IMG/VR virus record: IMGVR_UViG_3300038461_000101 | Location: 1 to 64,000 of that record | Direction: 5' to 3' (one strand) | DNA: 64,000 bases | From: a virus | Shown here: piece by piece, positions 24,263-32,833 of the stretch | Position numbering within the stretch: position 1 is the stretch's first letter | How the letters are laid out: the number at the start of each line of letters is the position of its first letter | Translations under genes and position numbers: made by a program | Notes under the pieces: generated by a model | The model's input: only the letters and a program-made list of their open reading frames with translations | The model's database searches: none | Told to the model about the DNA's origin: nothing

Positions 24263-25272
24263 ATCACATGGCCTCCGTCTGGATGGCATTACCACCCAGG
24301 ATGCGAGGCCGATTCTATATCCCTGAAGTGCTGCGTACTTATGCACTGAAGAAAGGTGTAGCTGAGCAAGGCATGTTTCTGCTTACCTGCAGGAATGAGC
24401 GACCAACCAGCTGCGTGACACCACCCTTTGGCCTGAACCCGATCGTTACATCTGCCTATGGCGACATGGAAATGGTCGGCTCCTACGATCGTAGGCCCCT
24501 GATCCTTATGGAGCATGGGGTTGGTCTGACTTTCAACAACCGGCAGGGCGTTACCAATCCTGGCTATGGTGGCGGGATGGGCAATCGTGCCTGGGTAAGT
24601 CTCTTCTTGTCCCCAAATGATTACATTGCAGCCAAGACAAGAGCAGCATTCCCTGACGCACCGATCACTGTAATTGGTACTCCGAAACTGGATCATTGGC
24701 TGGAAGCCTTCAAGCATCCTGTAAAGCGTCGGCCTGACAATCCAGTGATTTGTGTCTCGTTCCATTGGGATGGATCTGGTGTGGCTCCGGAAGCCGGAAA
24801 TGCTTGGGAACACTATCGCCGGTTCCTACCTGAACTGATGAAGCATTACAAAGTTATCGGCCATGGACATCCCAAATTCTTGGAACAACTGACCTATGCC
24901 TACACAAAATTGGGGATCCCTGTGGTCAATGACTTCGAAGATGTGATGCAGCAAGCTGATGTGTACGTGAATGATTGCAGTTCGACCATGTATGAGTTCT
25001 TAGTCACTGGTAAACCGGTCGTGGTAATGAATGCCCCTTGGTTTCGTAAGAATGTGTTTCATGGCATTCGTTTTTGGGATTACTCTGAGCCAGGGCCGGT
25101 CGCTGAAGGACCCGAGCAACTGATTGAAGCCATTGAGCGTGCTCTGGTCTATGACGAGCACGATATTCGAACCCGTAGAAGATACGTGAAAGATCTGTAT
25201 CCTAACTTAGGCTCAGCCGCCAAGACTGCAGCCCATGCCATCCGAGATTTCTGCTACGATCCCGAAGACTAA
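24193..25272 (+). CDS. CDP-glycerol transferase-like GT-B protein
   Basis: 359 aa with SD GGAGAG. The C-terminal half has the features of the CDP-glycerol:poly(glycerophosphate) transferase (TagB/TagF) family. A HGHPKF segment sits at about residue 221, then VNDCSSTMYEFLVTGKPVVV at about 255-275. The N-terminal half carries LMEHGVGLTF. In bacteria these enzymes polymerise teichoic acids. In phages related GT-B proteins may modify host envelope or phage DNA. Its direct junction with the DNA methyltransferase (8 bases) makes a role in DNA modification worth considering; this is inference. Confidence 0.75.
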   Translation: MYNPRPMQRNISIDFFARRTHFLDHMASVWMALPPRMRGRFYIPEVLRTYALKKGVAEQGMFLLTCRNERPTSCVTPPFGLNPIVTSAYGDMEMVGSYDRRPLILMEHGVGLTFNNRQGVTNPGYGGGMGNRAWVSLFLSPNDYIAAKTRAAFPDAPITVIGTPKLDHWLEAFKHPVKRRPDNPVICVSFHWDGSGVAPEAGNAWEHYRRFLPELMKHYKVIGHGHPKFLEQLTYAYTKLGIPVVNDFEDVMQQADVYVNDCSSTMYEFLVTGKPVVVMNAPWFRKNVFHGIRFWDYSEPGPVAEGPEQLIEAIERALVYDEHDIRTRRRYVKDLYPNLGSAAKTAAHAIRDFCYDPED

Positions 25273-25280
25273 GGAGTTGA

Positions 25281-26774
25281 ATGAAAACAATTGACGCTGC
25301 TGATCTATTCTGCGGAGCCGGTGGTACATCCACCGGCCTTGCTTTAGCTGTTGAAGAGATGGGTATTCATTTGAAGTTGCTTGCCATCAATCACTGGCAG
25401 TTGGCTATTGATACCCATAGTGCAAACCATCCTAATGCGATCCATCAATGCGTGAACCTGGATAACGTGGATCCTCGCAAGGCTGTGCCTTCGGGGAAAC
25501 TTGACATCTTGATTGCTTCTCCTGAGTGTATGCACCATAGCAATGCTCGTGGTGGCCGACCGATGAACGATCAGTCCAGGGCCAGCGCATGGCTGATACT
25601 TCGATGGGCTGAGGCTTTGTTCATTCGCAATATCCTGATTGAGAACATCCCTGAGTTCATGGATTGGGGGCCATTGAGTGCCAAGGGTAGACCAATCAAG
25701 AAGCTGAAAGGTACCACCTTCAGGGCTTTCATTGAGTCTCTGAAGTCTTTGAATTACCATGTCGATTACCGGGTGATCAACTGTGCTAACTATGGAGATC
25801 CTACCACTCGGCATCGGCTATTCATCATGGCAAGTAAGGCTCGCAAACCAGTATGGCCGGAGCCAACCCATCTGCAGCACGGTGCGGATATGTTTGGTAC
25901 TTACCAGCCCTGGAAGACTGCCAAGGAGATCATTGATTGGGATCATAAGGGCAAAAGTATCTATGCAAGGAAGAAGCCGCTATCTCCCAACACAATGCGC
26001 AGAATCATGGTGGGTCTTACCAAGTTTGGTGGTGGTGCTTTTGTAATAGGCCAGCAAACACCTGCAGCTCCTCGATCGGTGGATAGGCCATTACCTACAG
26101 TAGCAGGAGCTGGTGCAATTTCTCTAGTGCAACCTTTCATCTTTGAGATGGAGCATACTGGCCTCAAGTCTGGTGATAAGCATCGCTGCCATAATATCGA
26201 CCGGCCACTACCTACCGTAACCGGTAAGGGACAATGGGGATTGATTGAGCCCTATCTGGTGGAATTTCATGGCACTGGAGAAGATGGCCGGGAAAGAGTT
26301 CGCTCTCTGGATGAACCCATGCCAACCGTCTTGGGAGCCAATGTGTATGCCCTGGCTGAGCCAATGCTTATTCAGATGAATGGCACAGATCCAGGCCAGC
26401 TTGACCATTCGGCCAAGTCGATCAATGAACCGGTGCCCACTCTGACTGGTGGGAATAAGTTTGCCCTGGCACAACCCTACATCGTTGAATATTATGGGTC
26501 AGCCACTGCAGTTCCCATCACGGATCCATTGCCAACAGTTACCAGTAAGAGCCGGTTTGCCCTGGCAGATCCCATTATCATGGAAGACAAGAATGGCAAG
26601 AGATATTTGGTTGATGTTCTCTTCCGAATGCTTTCCATCAAAGAGCTTGCTGCTGCAACTTCGTTCCCTGCTGACTATATCTTCAAGGGAACTCACAATG
26701 ATGTCGTAAAACAGATCGGTAATGCTGTGCCAGTCAACACTGCAAGAGCACTGACACATTCCCTCTTGTCATAA
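25281..26774 (+). CDS. dcm: DNA (cytosine-5) methyltransferase
   Basis: 497 aa. Motif I is DLFCGAGGTSTGLALA. Motif IV is SPECMHHSNARGG with catalytic C83 in a PEC instead of the usual PPC. Motif VI is IENIPEF, motif VIII GDPTTRHRLFI, and motif X QIGNAVPVNTARAL. Between VIII and X, five repeats of the type (D/E)xP(L/M/V)PT(V/L)xG...LxxP (about residues 265-440) form an unusual target-recognition region. This matches the phage ASPECxxHS subgroup of C5 methylases. It transfers methyl groups to cytosine in phage DNA, protecting it from restriction or providing the base for further modification. No cognate endonuclease is visible. Confidence 0.93.
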   Translation: MKTIDAADLFCGAGGTSTGLALAVEEMGIHLKLLAINHWQLAIDTHSANHPNAIHQCVNLDNVDPRKAVPSGKLDILIASPECMHHSNARGGRPMNDQSRASAWLILRWAEALFIRNILIENIPEFMDWGPLSAKGRPIKKLKGTTFRAFIESLKSLNYHVDYRVINCANYGDPTTRHRLFIMASKARKPVWPEPTHLQHGADMFGTYQPWKTAKEIIDWDHKGKSIYARKKPLSPNTMRRIMVGLTKFGGGAFVIGQQTPAAPRSVDRPLPTVAGAGAISLVQPFIFEMEHTGLKSGDKHRCHNIDRPLPTVTGKGQWGLIEPYLVEFHGTGEDGRERVRSLDEPMPTVLGANVYALAEPMLIQMNGTDPGQLDHSAKSINEPVPTLTGGNKFALAQPYIVEYYGSATAVPITDPLPTVTSKSRFALADPIIMEDKNGKRYLVDVLFRMLSIKELAAATSFPADYIFKGTHNDVVKQIGNAVPVNTARALTHSLLS

Positions 26775-26820
26775 TCTGGATACAGATGTATCATCTAGTC
26801 ACCAGGAAAGGAAAGCTGCT

Positions 26821-27111
26821 ATGGATACCCGTAGTGCGTTGCAATTAGTGTTAGATCAAGTTGACTATACCCGAGGAGCTTGCACTGTAACCGAGATGGT
26901 TGGTGCTGTTCTCCCCGAAGAAACGATCGCAATGGCCCGTGCATCTTTGGCTGAAGCCTATACAAAGGCACTTCAGTTCATTGATATGCCCGTGGATGAC
27001 ATTGTGAAGGCCATCTATGAGAAGTATTCGGAGGCCCTGCCTGATATGTCTCAAGAGGATCTTGCCAAAGTCATCAAGATTGTGTTCGAATACGAAGGGA
27101 GTTTTCTATGA
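26821..27111 (+). CDS. Hypothetical helical protein
   Basis: 96 aa with SD AAAGGAAAG. It follows a 46-base gap holding a small inverted repeat (GATACAGATGTATC). All-helical. It opens a block leading to the helicase loader; unknown function. Confidence 0.55.
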   Translation: MDTRSALQLVLDQVDYTRGACTVTEMVGAVLPEETIAMARASLAEAYTKALQFIDMPVDDIVKAIYEKYSEALPDMSQEDLAKVIKIVFEYEGSFL

Positions 27112-27653
27112 GTCCAGTTGGTTATATGGATCCTGATTGGGAACAAGGCGGTCAGAAGAGACCAGCCTGGGCCAAGCCCAAAACCGAACTGGCAAAGGAA
27201 GCACTGGCTATCAGTGGTAGGCAATACTTCCGGGGCCAGACAAAGCATGATAGTGAATTTGCTTTGTGGGATGCTCAAGAACAAATGGCTATCGGGGCAA
27301 CTGATGATAGTTATCTTCACCTGATGTGGATCCGGCACAATATGGAACTTGGGCAAAAGAAACGGGCTGATTTGATCCCGGTTTCTTTCCAGTGGTTGCT
27401 CAGGAAGATCTGTGACCATGAAGCCATGGTGGACTGGAAAGCAAAGAACCGCAGCCGGGTCCTGGATGAACGTGGTAAGGCCGTGCTTGGTCAATTCAAC
27501 CGGGCGGCTGAGCTGGCTCGTGATGAAGGTAAAGCTACTCGTGCCAAGGAAGAACTTGGACTGCAGAAAGCTTGTAGCAAGGTCTACCATGCTGCCTTGT
27601 ACGCCAAGGGGGATCGTTACTGTGGAGTGTGCCACCAAGAATTGGAGATGTAG
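27108..27653 (+). CDS. Hypothetical protein with C-terminal CxxC
   Basis: 181 aa, ATGA overlap. Basic and helical, with a C-terminal YCGVCHQELEM that could bind zinc together with a partner. Located two genes upstream of the helicase loader, so possibly a replication accessory factor (inference). Confidence 0.58.
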   Translation: MSPVGYMDPDWEQGGQKRPAWAKPKTELAKEALAISGRQYFRGQTKHDSEFALWDAQEQMAIGATDDSYLHLMWIRHNMELGQKKRADLIPVSFQWLLRKICDHEAMVDWKAKNRSRVLDERGKAVLGQFNRAAELARDEGKATRAKEELGLQKACSKVYHAALYAKGDRYCGVCHQELEM

Positions 27654-27740
27654 ATGGATTTCATTGCAGGACTTATCTTCACGGTTCTCATGCTGATCGT
27701 CTGGATTGCCGAAGCAATTGAGAACAGAAAGAAGAAATAA
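27654..27740 (+). CDS. 28-aa single-pass membrane peptide
   Basis: 28 aa: FIAGLIFTVLMLIVWIA is one TM helix, followed by ENRKKK. GGAG lies upstream, and its TAA overlaps the loader ATG (TAATG), so translation of the loader is probably coupled to it. The single TM plus a Lys tail fits a membrane-anchored micropeptide. Confidence 0.5.
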   Translation: MDFIAGLIFTVLMLIVWIAEAIENRKKK

Positions 27741-28600
27741 TGGTTCAGACCGTAGCTATATTGAAGAGCTATAACATCTGGATGCACCAGGCCCCCCGGC
27801 TTCTGGAGAAATATGGCTATACTTTTCCTTCTCCAGTTGGGGTATGGGAGAAACTGACCGGTCCTCTTTGCCCTGAATGCAATGGGTATCCTACCATGGA
27901 AGATAGCAAAGGCAATTGGATTTACTGTGTGTGTGCCTTATCCAGATGGCTGGATACCCATAAGAATGATTGCCAGCTTTTTGAAACTCCAGTTCCTGCA
28001 GTATCTCTTGATGATCTCAAGCCTTTCAGTAATCACAATAGCCCAAAGAAAGGTGAAGAAGATCTCCGGGTCTTGCTTTCCTTCGTGCGCAAATGGATGC
28101 AGAGACCTCGACGCTGGATGTGGATTGAAGGTGGCACTGGTACTGGTAAAAGCCATGTTCTCATGGCAATCAAAACAGCCTTGCCCAAAATAGCTTTCTA
28201 TATTGGGGCTGAAAGGTTTTCATCTGAGTGCTTCCGAACAATGGAGCACAAGGTTCTTACCGAAGGTGGCGATGAAGTTACCCTGGACGATTTCATTACT
28301 CGATTATCCACGGTGCCTATTCTGTTGTTTGATGATTGGGGATTAGAGCATCGAACTTCCTTTGTGACTGACCAACTGGCAGCAGTGATCAACAATCGTG
28401 TCCGGTTCCCGGATGAGTTTGTGACTATTGTTACTTCGAACATGCAGCTTGCCAAACTCCTACATTCTGGAGATCAAGCCATTGAACGGATTGCCAGCCG
28501 AATGAGCGACAGTCAGTATTGCGATTTCTTTACTCTCTCCCAGGCAGATTATCGTCGCCCCACTACTTTCGCAGAAGGGAGTGGGTATGCTCAAAGATAG
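27740..28600 (+). CDS. AAA+ helicase loader (DnaC-like)
   Basis: 286 aa. An N-terminal zinc site (C44-x2-C47 ... C63-x-C65) precedes the AAA+ core. Walker A is GGTGTGKS (131-138), Walker B ILLFDDWG (about 194-201), sensor I TIVTSN, and an IASRMSD segment supplies the likely arginine. This is the DnaC/IstB layout. It loads the replicative helicase onto ssDNA; the DnaB-like helicase overlaps its end by 14 bases. The zinc module before the AAA+ domain resembles the primosomal DnaI-type organisation. Confidence 0.9.
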   Translation: MVQTVAILKSYNIWMHQAPRLLEKYGYTFPSPVGVWEKLTGPLCPECNGYPTMEDSKGNWIYCVCALSRWLDTHKNDCQLFETPVPAVSLDDLKPFSNHNSPKKGEEDLRVLLSFVRKWMQRPRRWMWIEGGTGTGKSHVLMAIKTALPKIAFYIGAERFSSECFRTMEHKVLTEGGDEVTLDDFITRLSTVPILLFDDWGLEHRTSFVTDQLAAVINNRVRFPDEFVTIVTSNMQLAKLLHSGDQAIERIASRMSDSQYCDFFTLSQADYRRPTTFAEGSGYAQR

Positions 28601-29438
28601 ATCCAGAAAGATCAGTGTTATTGCTGATGCTGTCATCAAAGATACACAGGAAATGATGCAGCATCCAGAGTTATATCGGCCCATCAAAACTCAGCTGGAT
28701 GAGCTGGACAAAGCGATCGGTGGCTTGGTGTTTCCTGCCTATTATGTGATCGGTGGGAAGTGGAAGACCTGTAAGACGATCATCGCTCAGCATCTTGCAA
28801 CCGTTCTGGCCGCATCTGAACGTGGTCGGGTGGATTACTTCATGCTGGAAGAAGTGGCTGAGCAGTTGGGCCTTCGAAGTCTCACCCGGCATACCAGCCA
28901 TGTAACTCGAAACCAGTTCAGAGATCTGAATATTGGTGAGCAGGACTGGAAGGATATTCATACTTCCCGAGCCATGCTGGAGAATATCGACCTATGGGTT
29001 GATGACACCGTGCGCACGGCAGCCGGTATCATTGAGCAAGCCAAGCAGAGAGGATCCAAATATGTCGTGATAGATTACTTGCAGCTCTTAGAAGATAAGT
29101 ATGGGCACTCAGAAGCAGAACGGCTTGAATATGTTTCCAGACTTTTCATTGCTGCTCGTAATACCTTGAAGATCACTTTCATTGTGGTCTACCAAATGAA
29201 TGAGAAGGGTAAGGCGCATGGCACTCGGTCAATCTATCGGGATGCAGACATGGCAATTGAGATCAAGGCCGTGGATGATACTGTGCGTACTGAGAATGTA
29301 GATGGAGTGGTAAGCATCATTGTCTTGCCCTCTCGTATTGCCCCGAGTGGCACCGGAATAATCAATCTTGCTTATTCAGGCTCCCACTCCCGAATAACCA
29401 ATGTCCCTAAACTGGACCCACAACTGGAGTTGATATGA
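28587..29438 (+). CDS. DnaB-like replicative helicase core
   Basis: 283 aa, only the RecA-like C-terminal domain of DnaB (full DnaB is about 450 aa). KYVVIDYLQLLED (159-170) is the DnaB Walker B. FIVVYQMNEKGK and TRSIYRDADMAIEI match the DnaB H3/H4 region. The P-loop is degenerate: GGKWKTCKT (56-64) has Cys where the invariant Gly before Lys-Thr is expected. ATG 28587 is chosen over GTG 28581 by SD spacing. It is likely the phage fork helicase; it could also be a RepA- or RadA-type ATPase. Confidence 0.82.
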   Translation: MLKDRSRKISVIADAVIKDTQEMMQHPELYRPIKTQLDELDKAIGGLVFPAYYVIGGKWKTCKTIIAQHLATVLAASERGRVDYFMLEEVAEQLGLRSLTRHTSHVTRNQFRDLNIGEQDWKDIHTSRAMLENIDLWVDDTVRTAAGIIEQAKQRGSKYVVIDYLQLLEDKYGHSEAERLEYVSRLFIAARNTLKITFIVVYQMNEKGKAHGTRSIYRDADMAIEIKAVDDTVRTENVDGVVSIIVLPSRIAPSGTGIINLAYSGSHSRITNVPKLDPQLELI

Positions 29439-29962
29439 TCCCTGACAATACTGCTATTCGTGAGAAATTCGCTGTCATGGCGAAGGATGAATTTGAGTCC
29501 TACCTTACCTACCTTGACCTGCATTGGGTGGGATGGGACTGTGAAGTGAATGAGCTTTCTGAGGGCTTCAAGGTGGCCTGGAAGTCTCATATCGTGGTAC
29601 CCAATTCCAAGGCACCTGATTCTCATATCGACATTCCCACATCAGGTGTGTTCTATTTCAAGGAAGATGCTACCAAGTTCCACTTCCGCCAGATGTATGC
29701 CATGGTGATCGGCGTTCAGCTACATCCCCGGTCGCCCATGTTCAACTGGATCTTGGAACAAGAGCAAGCCTATCGCTTGCAGGATCCTGATCATGACAAC
29801 ATCCTGGAAGTGGTTCTTCGAAGCGTCCTTACTTCGATGATACTTTCAGGGGTAAGACGACCGGAGATCCTGGGCGCATTCCTGGAGCAGTGCCACTTCG
29901 ATTACAACGTGGCCCGTACCGTGGACATTATGACCAAGGGCAAGCGGTTGAAGAGGCATTGA
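29435..29962 (+). CDS. Hypothetical protein
   Basis: 175 aa, ATGA overlap with the helicase. Mixed alpha/beta, with a basic C-terminal KGKRLKRH. Context suggests a replication-related role; no domain recognised. Confidence 0.55.
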   Translation: MIPDNTAIREKFAVMAKDEFESYLTYLDLHWVGWDCEVNELSEGFKVAWKSHIVVPNSKAPDSHIDIPTSGVFYFKEDATKFHFRQMYAMVIGVQLHPRSPMFNWILEQEQAYRLQDPDHDNILEVVLRSVLTSMILSGVRRPEILGAFLEQCHFDYNVARTVDIMTKGKRLKRH

Positions 29963-30387
29963 TGAATAGGCGACAGACTCTTGCCTCTGAGTTGTTCTTG
30001 TTGATTGCTGCTCCCAAGGTCCAGTTCATGCTTTGGAAGTTCAGGTTTCATATCTGGCTGGCTGCCAAAGAATATAGCTGGCAGATGAAGAACCTCAAGA
30101 TAGCAATGAAGGCGGTTGACAACAAACAGGAATTGGAGTCCATTAATCAGCCTAACTGCTTGTATCTGGCAATTAGTGAAGTGGAAGGATCCATCAAGTT
30201 GTCTGGCTTCTACGCCAACAGCGACAAAGAATTTCAGAAAGAATGCCGCAAGGTTCCTGGCATTGCTTTCATGATCATCTCTCTTGCCAATCTGCGAACA
30301 CAGTTGATTGACAATTACTTCCGAAGAAAGTCCGTCGATTTTCAGAGAGAGCAGATGGCAAAGAATGGTGGCTTTTACGTGCATTAG
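29962..30387 (+). CDS. Hypothetical helical protein
   Basis: 141 aa. ATG 29962 overlaps the previous TGA (TGATG). Basic and helical with a YFRRKSVDFQREQ segment. Unknown. Confidence 0.55.
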   Translation: MNRRQTLASELFLLIAAPKVQFMLWKFRFHIWLAAKEYSWQMKNLKIAMKAVDNKQELESINQPNCLYLAISEVEGSIKLSGFYANSDKEFQKECRKVPGIAFMIISLANLRTQLIDNYFRRKSVDFQREQMAKNGGFYVH

Positions 30388-30395
30388 GAGATCCT

Positions 30396-30653
30396 ATGGA
30401 TATGACTGAATTGCAAGTGCTCAAAGGTGTGTATGACCATATCTCGATGCGCCGGATCAGCGTGTTGATTGGCAAAACATTGAGAACGGTTCAACGGCTC
30501 TGTTTCCAATTGGAAAAAGAAGGGTACATCAGTAATCCTTGGAAGCCAGGGGAGCCTCGGGTAGCTGTGGCTCGAACCCTGACAGCCAAGGGGAAGTTGG
30601 TATTGGCCCAGGAAGGGCTGATCCCTTACGAGAAATCCAATGGAAGCCGATAG
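30396..30653 (+). CDS. Winged-helix DNA-binding protein
   Basis: 85 aa with SD TAGGAG. A MarR/HTH-like fold: ISMRRISVLIGKTLRTVQRL is the HTH and CFQLEKEGYI the recognition helix end leading into the wing. It is probably a small transcription regulator. Palindrome copy 5 lies within its own gene, in the recognition-helix codons (Phe-Gln-Leu-Glu). Confidence 0.75.
   Translation: MDMTELQVLKGVYDHISMRRISVLIGKTLRTVQRLCFQLEKEGYISNPWKPGEPRVAVARTLTAKGKLVLAQEGLIPYEKSNGSR
30504..30515. repeat. TTCCAATTGGAA palindrome, copy 5
   Basis: Exact copy inside the winged-helix gene in a different codon phase (TTC CAA TTG GAA) from the Pro-Ile-Gly copies. Confidence 0.75.
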
Positions 30654-31083
30654 TATTACCAGCCTTACTCAGCATGTCTCTTTACTTGTTCCTGACAAGG
30701 AATGGTTTGAGCGGGGCTGTAGAATGGCTGTAGCCAGGATTGAGCAGACAATCGCCAAGGAAATGTTTGAAGAACTCAAACGGACCCAAGGCCGATGTGT
30801 ATTAGAGTATGTAATTGAGTCCTGGGATGATTATGCTGCTGCCTGCAGAGTTTTCAAAGGCCATTATCAGATCGTGGTATTGGCTCCTCATCAAATTCAA
30901 CTGCCAACCTTCGTCTACCTTGACCACAATGGGGAAGAAGAATGGAAGTGTCCTTATTGTGGTGCCATCAACAAAATGACCGCAACTTATTGCGGTGAGA
31001 AGCATGAACACGCTCATGGGTGTGGACACCCAAGAGAGAAAGAGAGATTTGCCGGTGAATACGCAAGCTTACATGCTGGATGA
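30640..31083 (+). CDS. Zinc-ribbon protein
   Basis: 147 aa. The C-terminal third has CPYCGA ... YCGEKHEHAHGCGH, a Cys/His zinc cluster. Helical N-terminal two thirds. Overlaps neighbours at both ends. Function unknown. Confidence 0.62.
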   Translation: MEADSITSLTQHVSLLVPDKEWFERGCRMAVARIEQTIAKEMFEELKRTQGRCVLEYVIESWDDYAAACRVFKGHYQIVVLAPHQIQLPTFVYLDHNGEEEWKCPYCGAINKMTATYCGEKHEHAHGCGHPREKERFAGEYASLHAG

Positions 31084-31459
31084 AGAAGTAAAACAGTTCG
31101 TAATCAGTTGTCGTCGTCGGGCTCGTGTCAACAATGATCCTGGTAAGTGCACCTGGAAGCAACGTACCTGTTTGCTTCTAACAATTGAAGCTGCTTTGAT
31201 CGACCCGAAGAATCGGGATAGAGTGCTGTCGGCCATCACTGGTCTTGACATCAAATCACAGAACCAGCTCACGTTCTGGTATCACTCGGTCCTTATTGAC
31301 GAGACAAAGGATGGTAAAGCAGATGGAATCCTCGGACGCATTGAGGCAGTTGTTACACAGTACCCTGTCCAACAGGCGTACAAAATATATCCCTGGGATC
31401 GGCCCGGTATTGATCTGCCCGTTCTGCAGCAAGCCAATTCGCAAGGGGCAAATCTATGA
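31055..31459 (+). CDS. Hypothetical protein (start uncertain)
   Basis: About 134 aa from GTG 31055, or 128 aa from ATG 31073; neither has a strong SD. Helical and basic. The last 137 bases overlap the next gene in another frame, and there this frame no longer looks constrained while the other encodes CPFC, so the true C-terminus is doubtful. Confidence 0.45.
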   Translation: MNTQAYMLDEEVKQFVISCRRRARVNNDPGKCTWKQRTCLLLTIEAALIDPKNRDRVLSAITGLDIKSQNQLTFWYHSVLIDETKDGKADGILGRIEAVVTQYPVQQAYKIYPWDRPGIDLPVLQQANSQGANL

Positions 31460-31796
31460 CATGCACGAGGGACTCATATCGAGAGGCCAGGTTCAGAAAT
31501 CGAATAACCCGGATCTCATATTCCATCCCTGTAATCTGGTTTTTAGGCATCACAATAGTCAACGCTGTTACCATACTGGCGGTGTGGGTGGTGATGAGGG
31601 CTTTCAGATTAGTGCCGTCTATCTGGTAGAGTACGAAGGAATGGAAAAAGTCAGGGACTGGCTCTATTCGCTGATCCCTGAGTTTGAAGTGGTGGCAGCT
31701 CAGGCGTTTCGCCGGTTCAACCTGCTATATCCGATGAAATCATCGGTATATCAGATGCCTCATGAGTTTCATGATGCTCATGGGAAACCAGCTTAG
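31323..31796 (+). CDS. HNH-like zinc protein
   Basis: 157 aa from ATG 31323 (AAGG 9-12 bases upstream). CPFCSKPI followed by GQIYDMHEGLISRG, IFHPCNLVFRHHNSQRC and HTGG has the spacing of HNH-type proteins with flanking zinc cysteines (H ... N ... H). Similar phage proteins are annotated as HNH endonuclease-like. Whether it cuts DNA cannot be decided from sequence. It may be frameshift-fused to the preceding frame. Confidence 0.6.
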   Translation: MESSDALRQLLHSTLSNRRTKYIPGIGPVLICPFCSKPIRKGQIYDMHEGLISRGQVQKSNNPDLIFHPCNLVFRHHNSQRCYHTGGVGGDEGFQISAVYLVEYEGMEKVRDWLYSLIPEFEVVAAQAFRRFNLLYPMKSSVYQMPHEFHDAHGKPA

Positions 31797-31822
31797 GCTG
31801 TGGTTCTGAAGGAGAGTAGAGC

Positions 31823-32407
31823 ATGTTCAATTTCAAGCCGAAGGATACAAATAAGCCAGCAAAGAAGGTCCCCTTCTTCGAGGATGCTACAGCTGCCAAT
31901 GGTTGGGCTGGCATCAACACTGGCAAAAGCATTGATACACTCAAGTCAGAGATCATTTCTGCCATGAGCAAATTGGGAGGCTTGGTAACAGGCTTCGAAC
32001 TTGGTACCTGGGGCACCCCGGATGTTCTTCGAGAGGGCTACAGGATCCATTATGTGGTGGAATCTCCTGATGGGCATCATGTCCCTGGTTACATTGATGT
32101 AGCCGGTCTTCCAATCAAGCCGGTAGAAAGATATGACAATAGGCGCAGACGCACTACAGAACAGAAGCAGGAGGATGCTCTCAAGGCCGCTCTCTGGAAT
32201 GTGAAGGAATGCCTTGATCATATGTGGAAGCTGCAGTTGCTTTCACCGGGGTTTGCTGCATTGATGCCCTTCATGATTGCCACGAAGGGCGTAAACTTGA
32301 CTCAGCTTTGGAGTGAAACTTCAACCATGAAGCCACTCTTGCCTATGGCAGATGACTTCAAGGCTGAGACCGGAGATATTATTGATGGTCAAGTAAAGGA
32401 TATGTAA
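31823..32407 (+). CDS. Hypothetical protein
   Basis: 194 aa with SD AAGGAG. Basic N-terminus, strand-rich centre (YRIHYVVESPDGHHVPGY) and helical C-terminus. Not recognised. Confidence 0.6.
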   Translation: MFNFKPKDTNKPAKKVPFFEDATAANGWAGINTGKSIDTLKSEIISAMSKLGGLVTGFELGTWGTPDVLREGYRIHYVVESPDGHHVPGYIDVAGLPIKPVERYDNRRRRTTEQKQEDALKAALWNVKECLDHMWKLQLLSPGFAALMPFMIATKGVNLTQLWSETSTMKPLLPMADDFKAETGDIIDGQVKDM

Positions 32408-32408
32408 G

Positions 32409-32609
32409 ATGAGTAAAAAATCTTTGCAGGTATTTGAACAAAAGGATTTGATATTGCCTACTTTGCATTTGTCAAAGCCCTGTCACATTTCGATTTCTCT
32501 TTCTCGTACACGAATCTATCTCACAATTGGTCCTCGTGATTGGGAGTGGGATAGGCAGACTGGAGAATTGATTGGAGCAGGTACTTCTTTGGTATCGGAG
32601 AATAGATGA
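32409..32609 (+). CDS. Hypothetical protein
   Basis: 66 aa, starting 1 base after the previous stop; strand-rich (CHISISLSRTRIYLTIGP). Unknown. Confidence 0.5.
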   Translation: MSKKSLQVFEQKDLILPTLHLSKPCHISISLSRTRIYLTIGPRDWEWDRQTGELIGAGTSLVSENR

Positions 32610-32833
32610 TGACAAACAATACACCCAGGAAAGCCCGAGATACCAAAAGGGTTTTCCTGTCTACTACGATCGTATGCCCTGTGTGTGGAAAGATGATCGA
32701 CAAACTCCCTTCGGGGATGCAAGAAGCAATCTCTGATCGTGACCGGCTGATCTGTAACCATTGTGATGAGAATATCATCGTGCGGGTTATGGGTGGTCAG
32801 CACTGGACCAGAGAAGAAGCACCCGAGTATTAG
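32606..32833 (+). CDS. Small zinc-ribbon protein
   Basis: 75 aa. CPVCGKM and CNHCDEN form a ribbon. The start has two consecutive ATGs (32606, 32609) and overlaps the previous stop. Unknown role. Confidence 0.6.
   Translation: MMTNNTPRKARDTKRVFLSTTIVCPVCGKMIDKLPSGMQEAISDRDRLICNHCDENIIVRVMGGQHWTREEAPEY

Noticed and set aside
26779-26795. GATACAGATGTATC inverted repeat as terminator
   Set aside because: Only about 5 bp of stem, A/T-rich and without a U-run.
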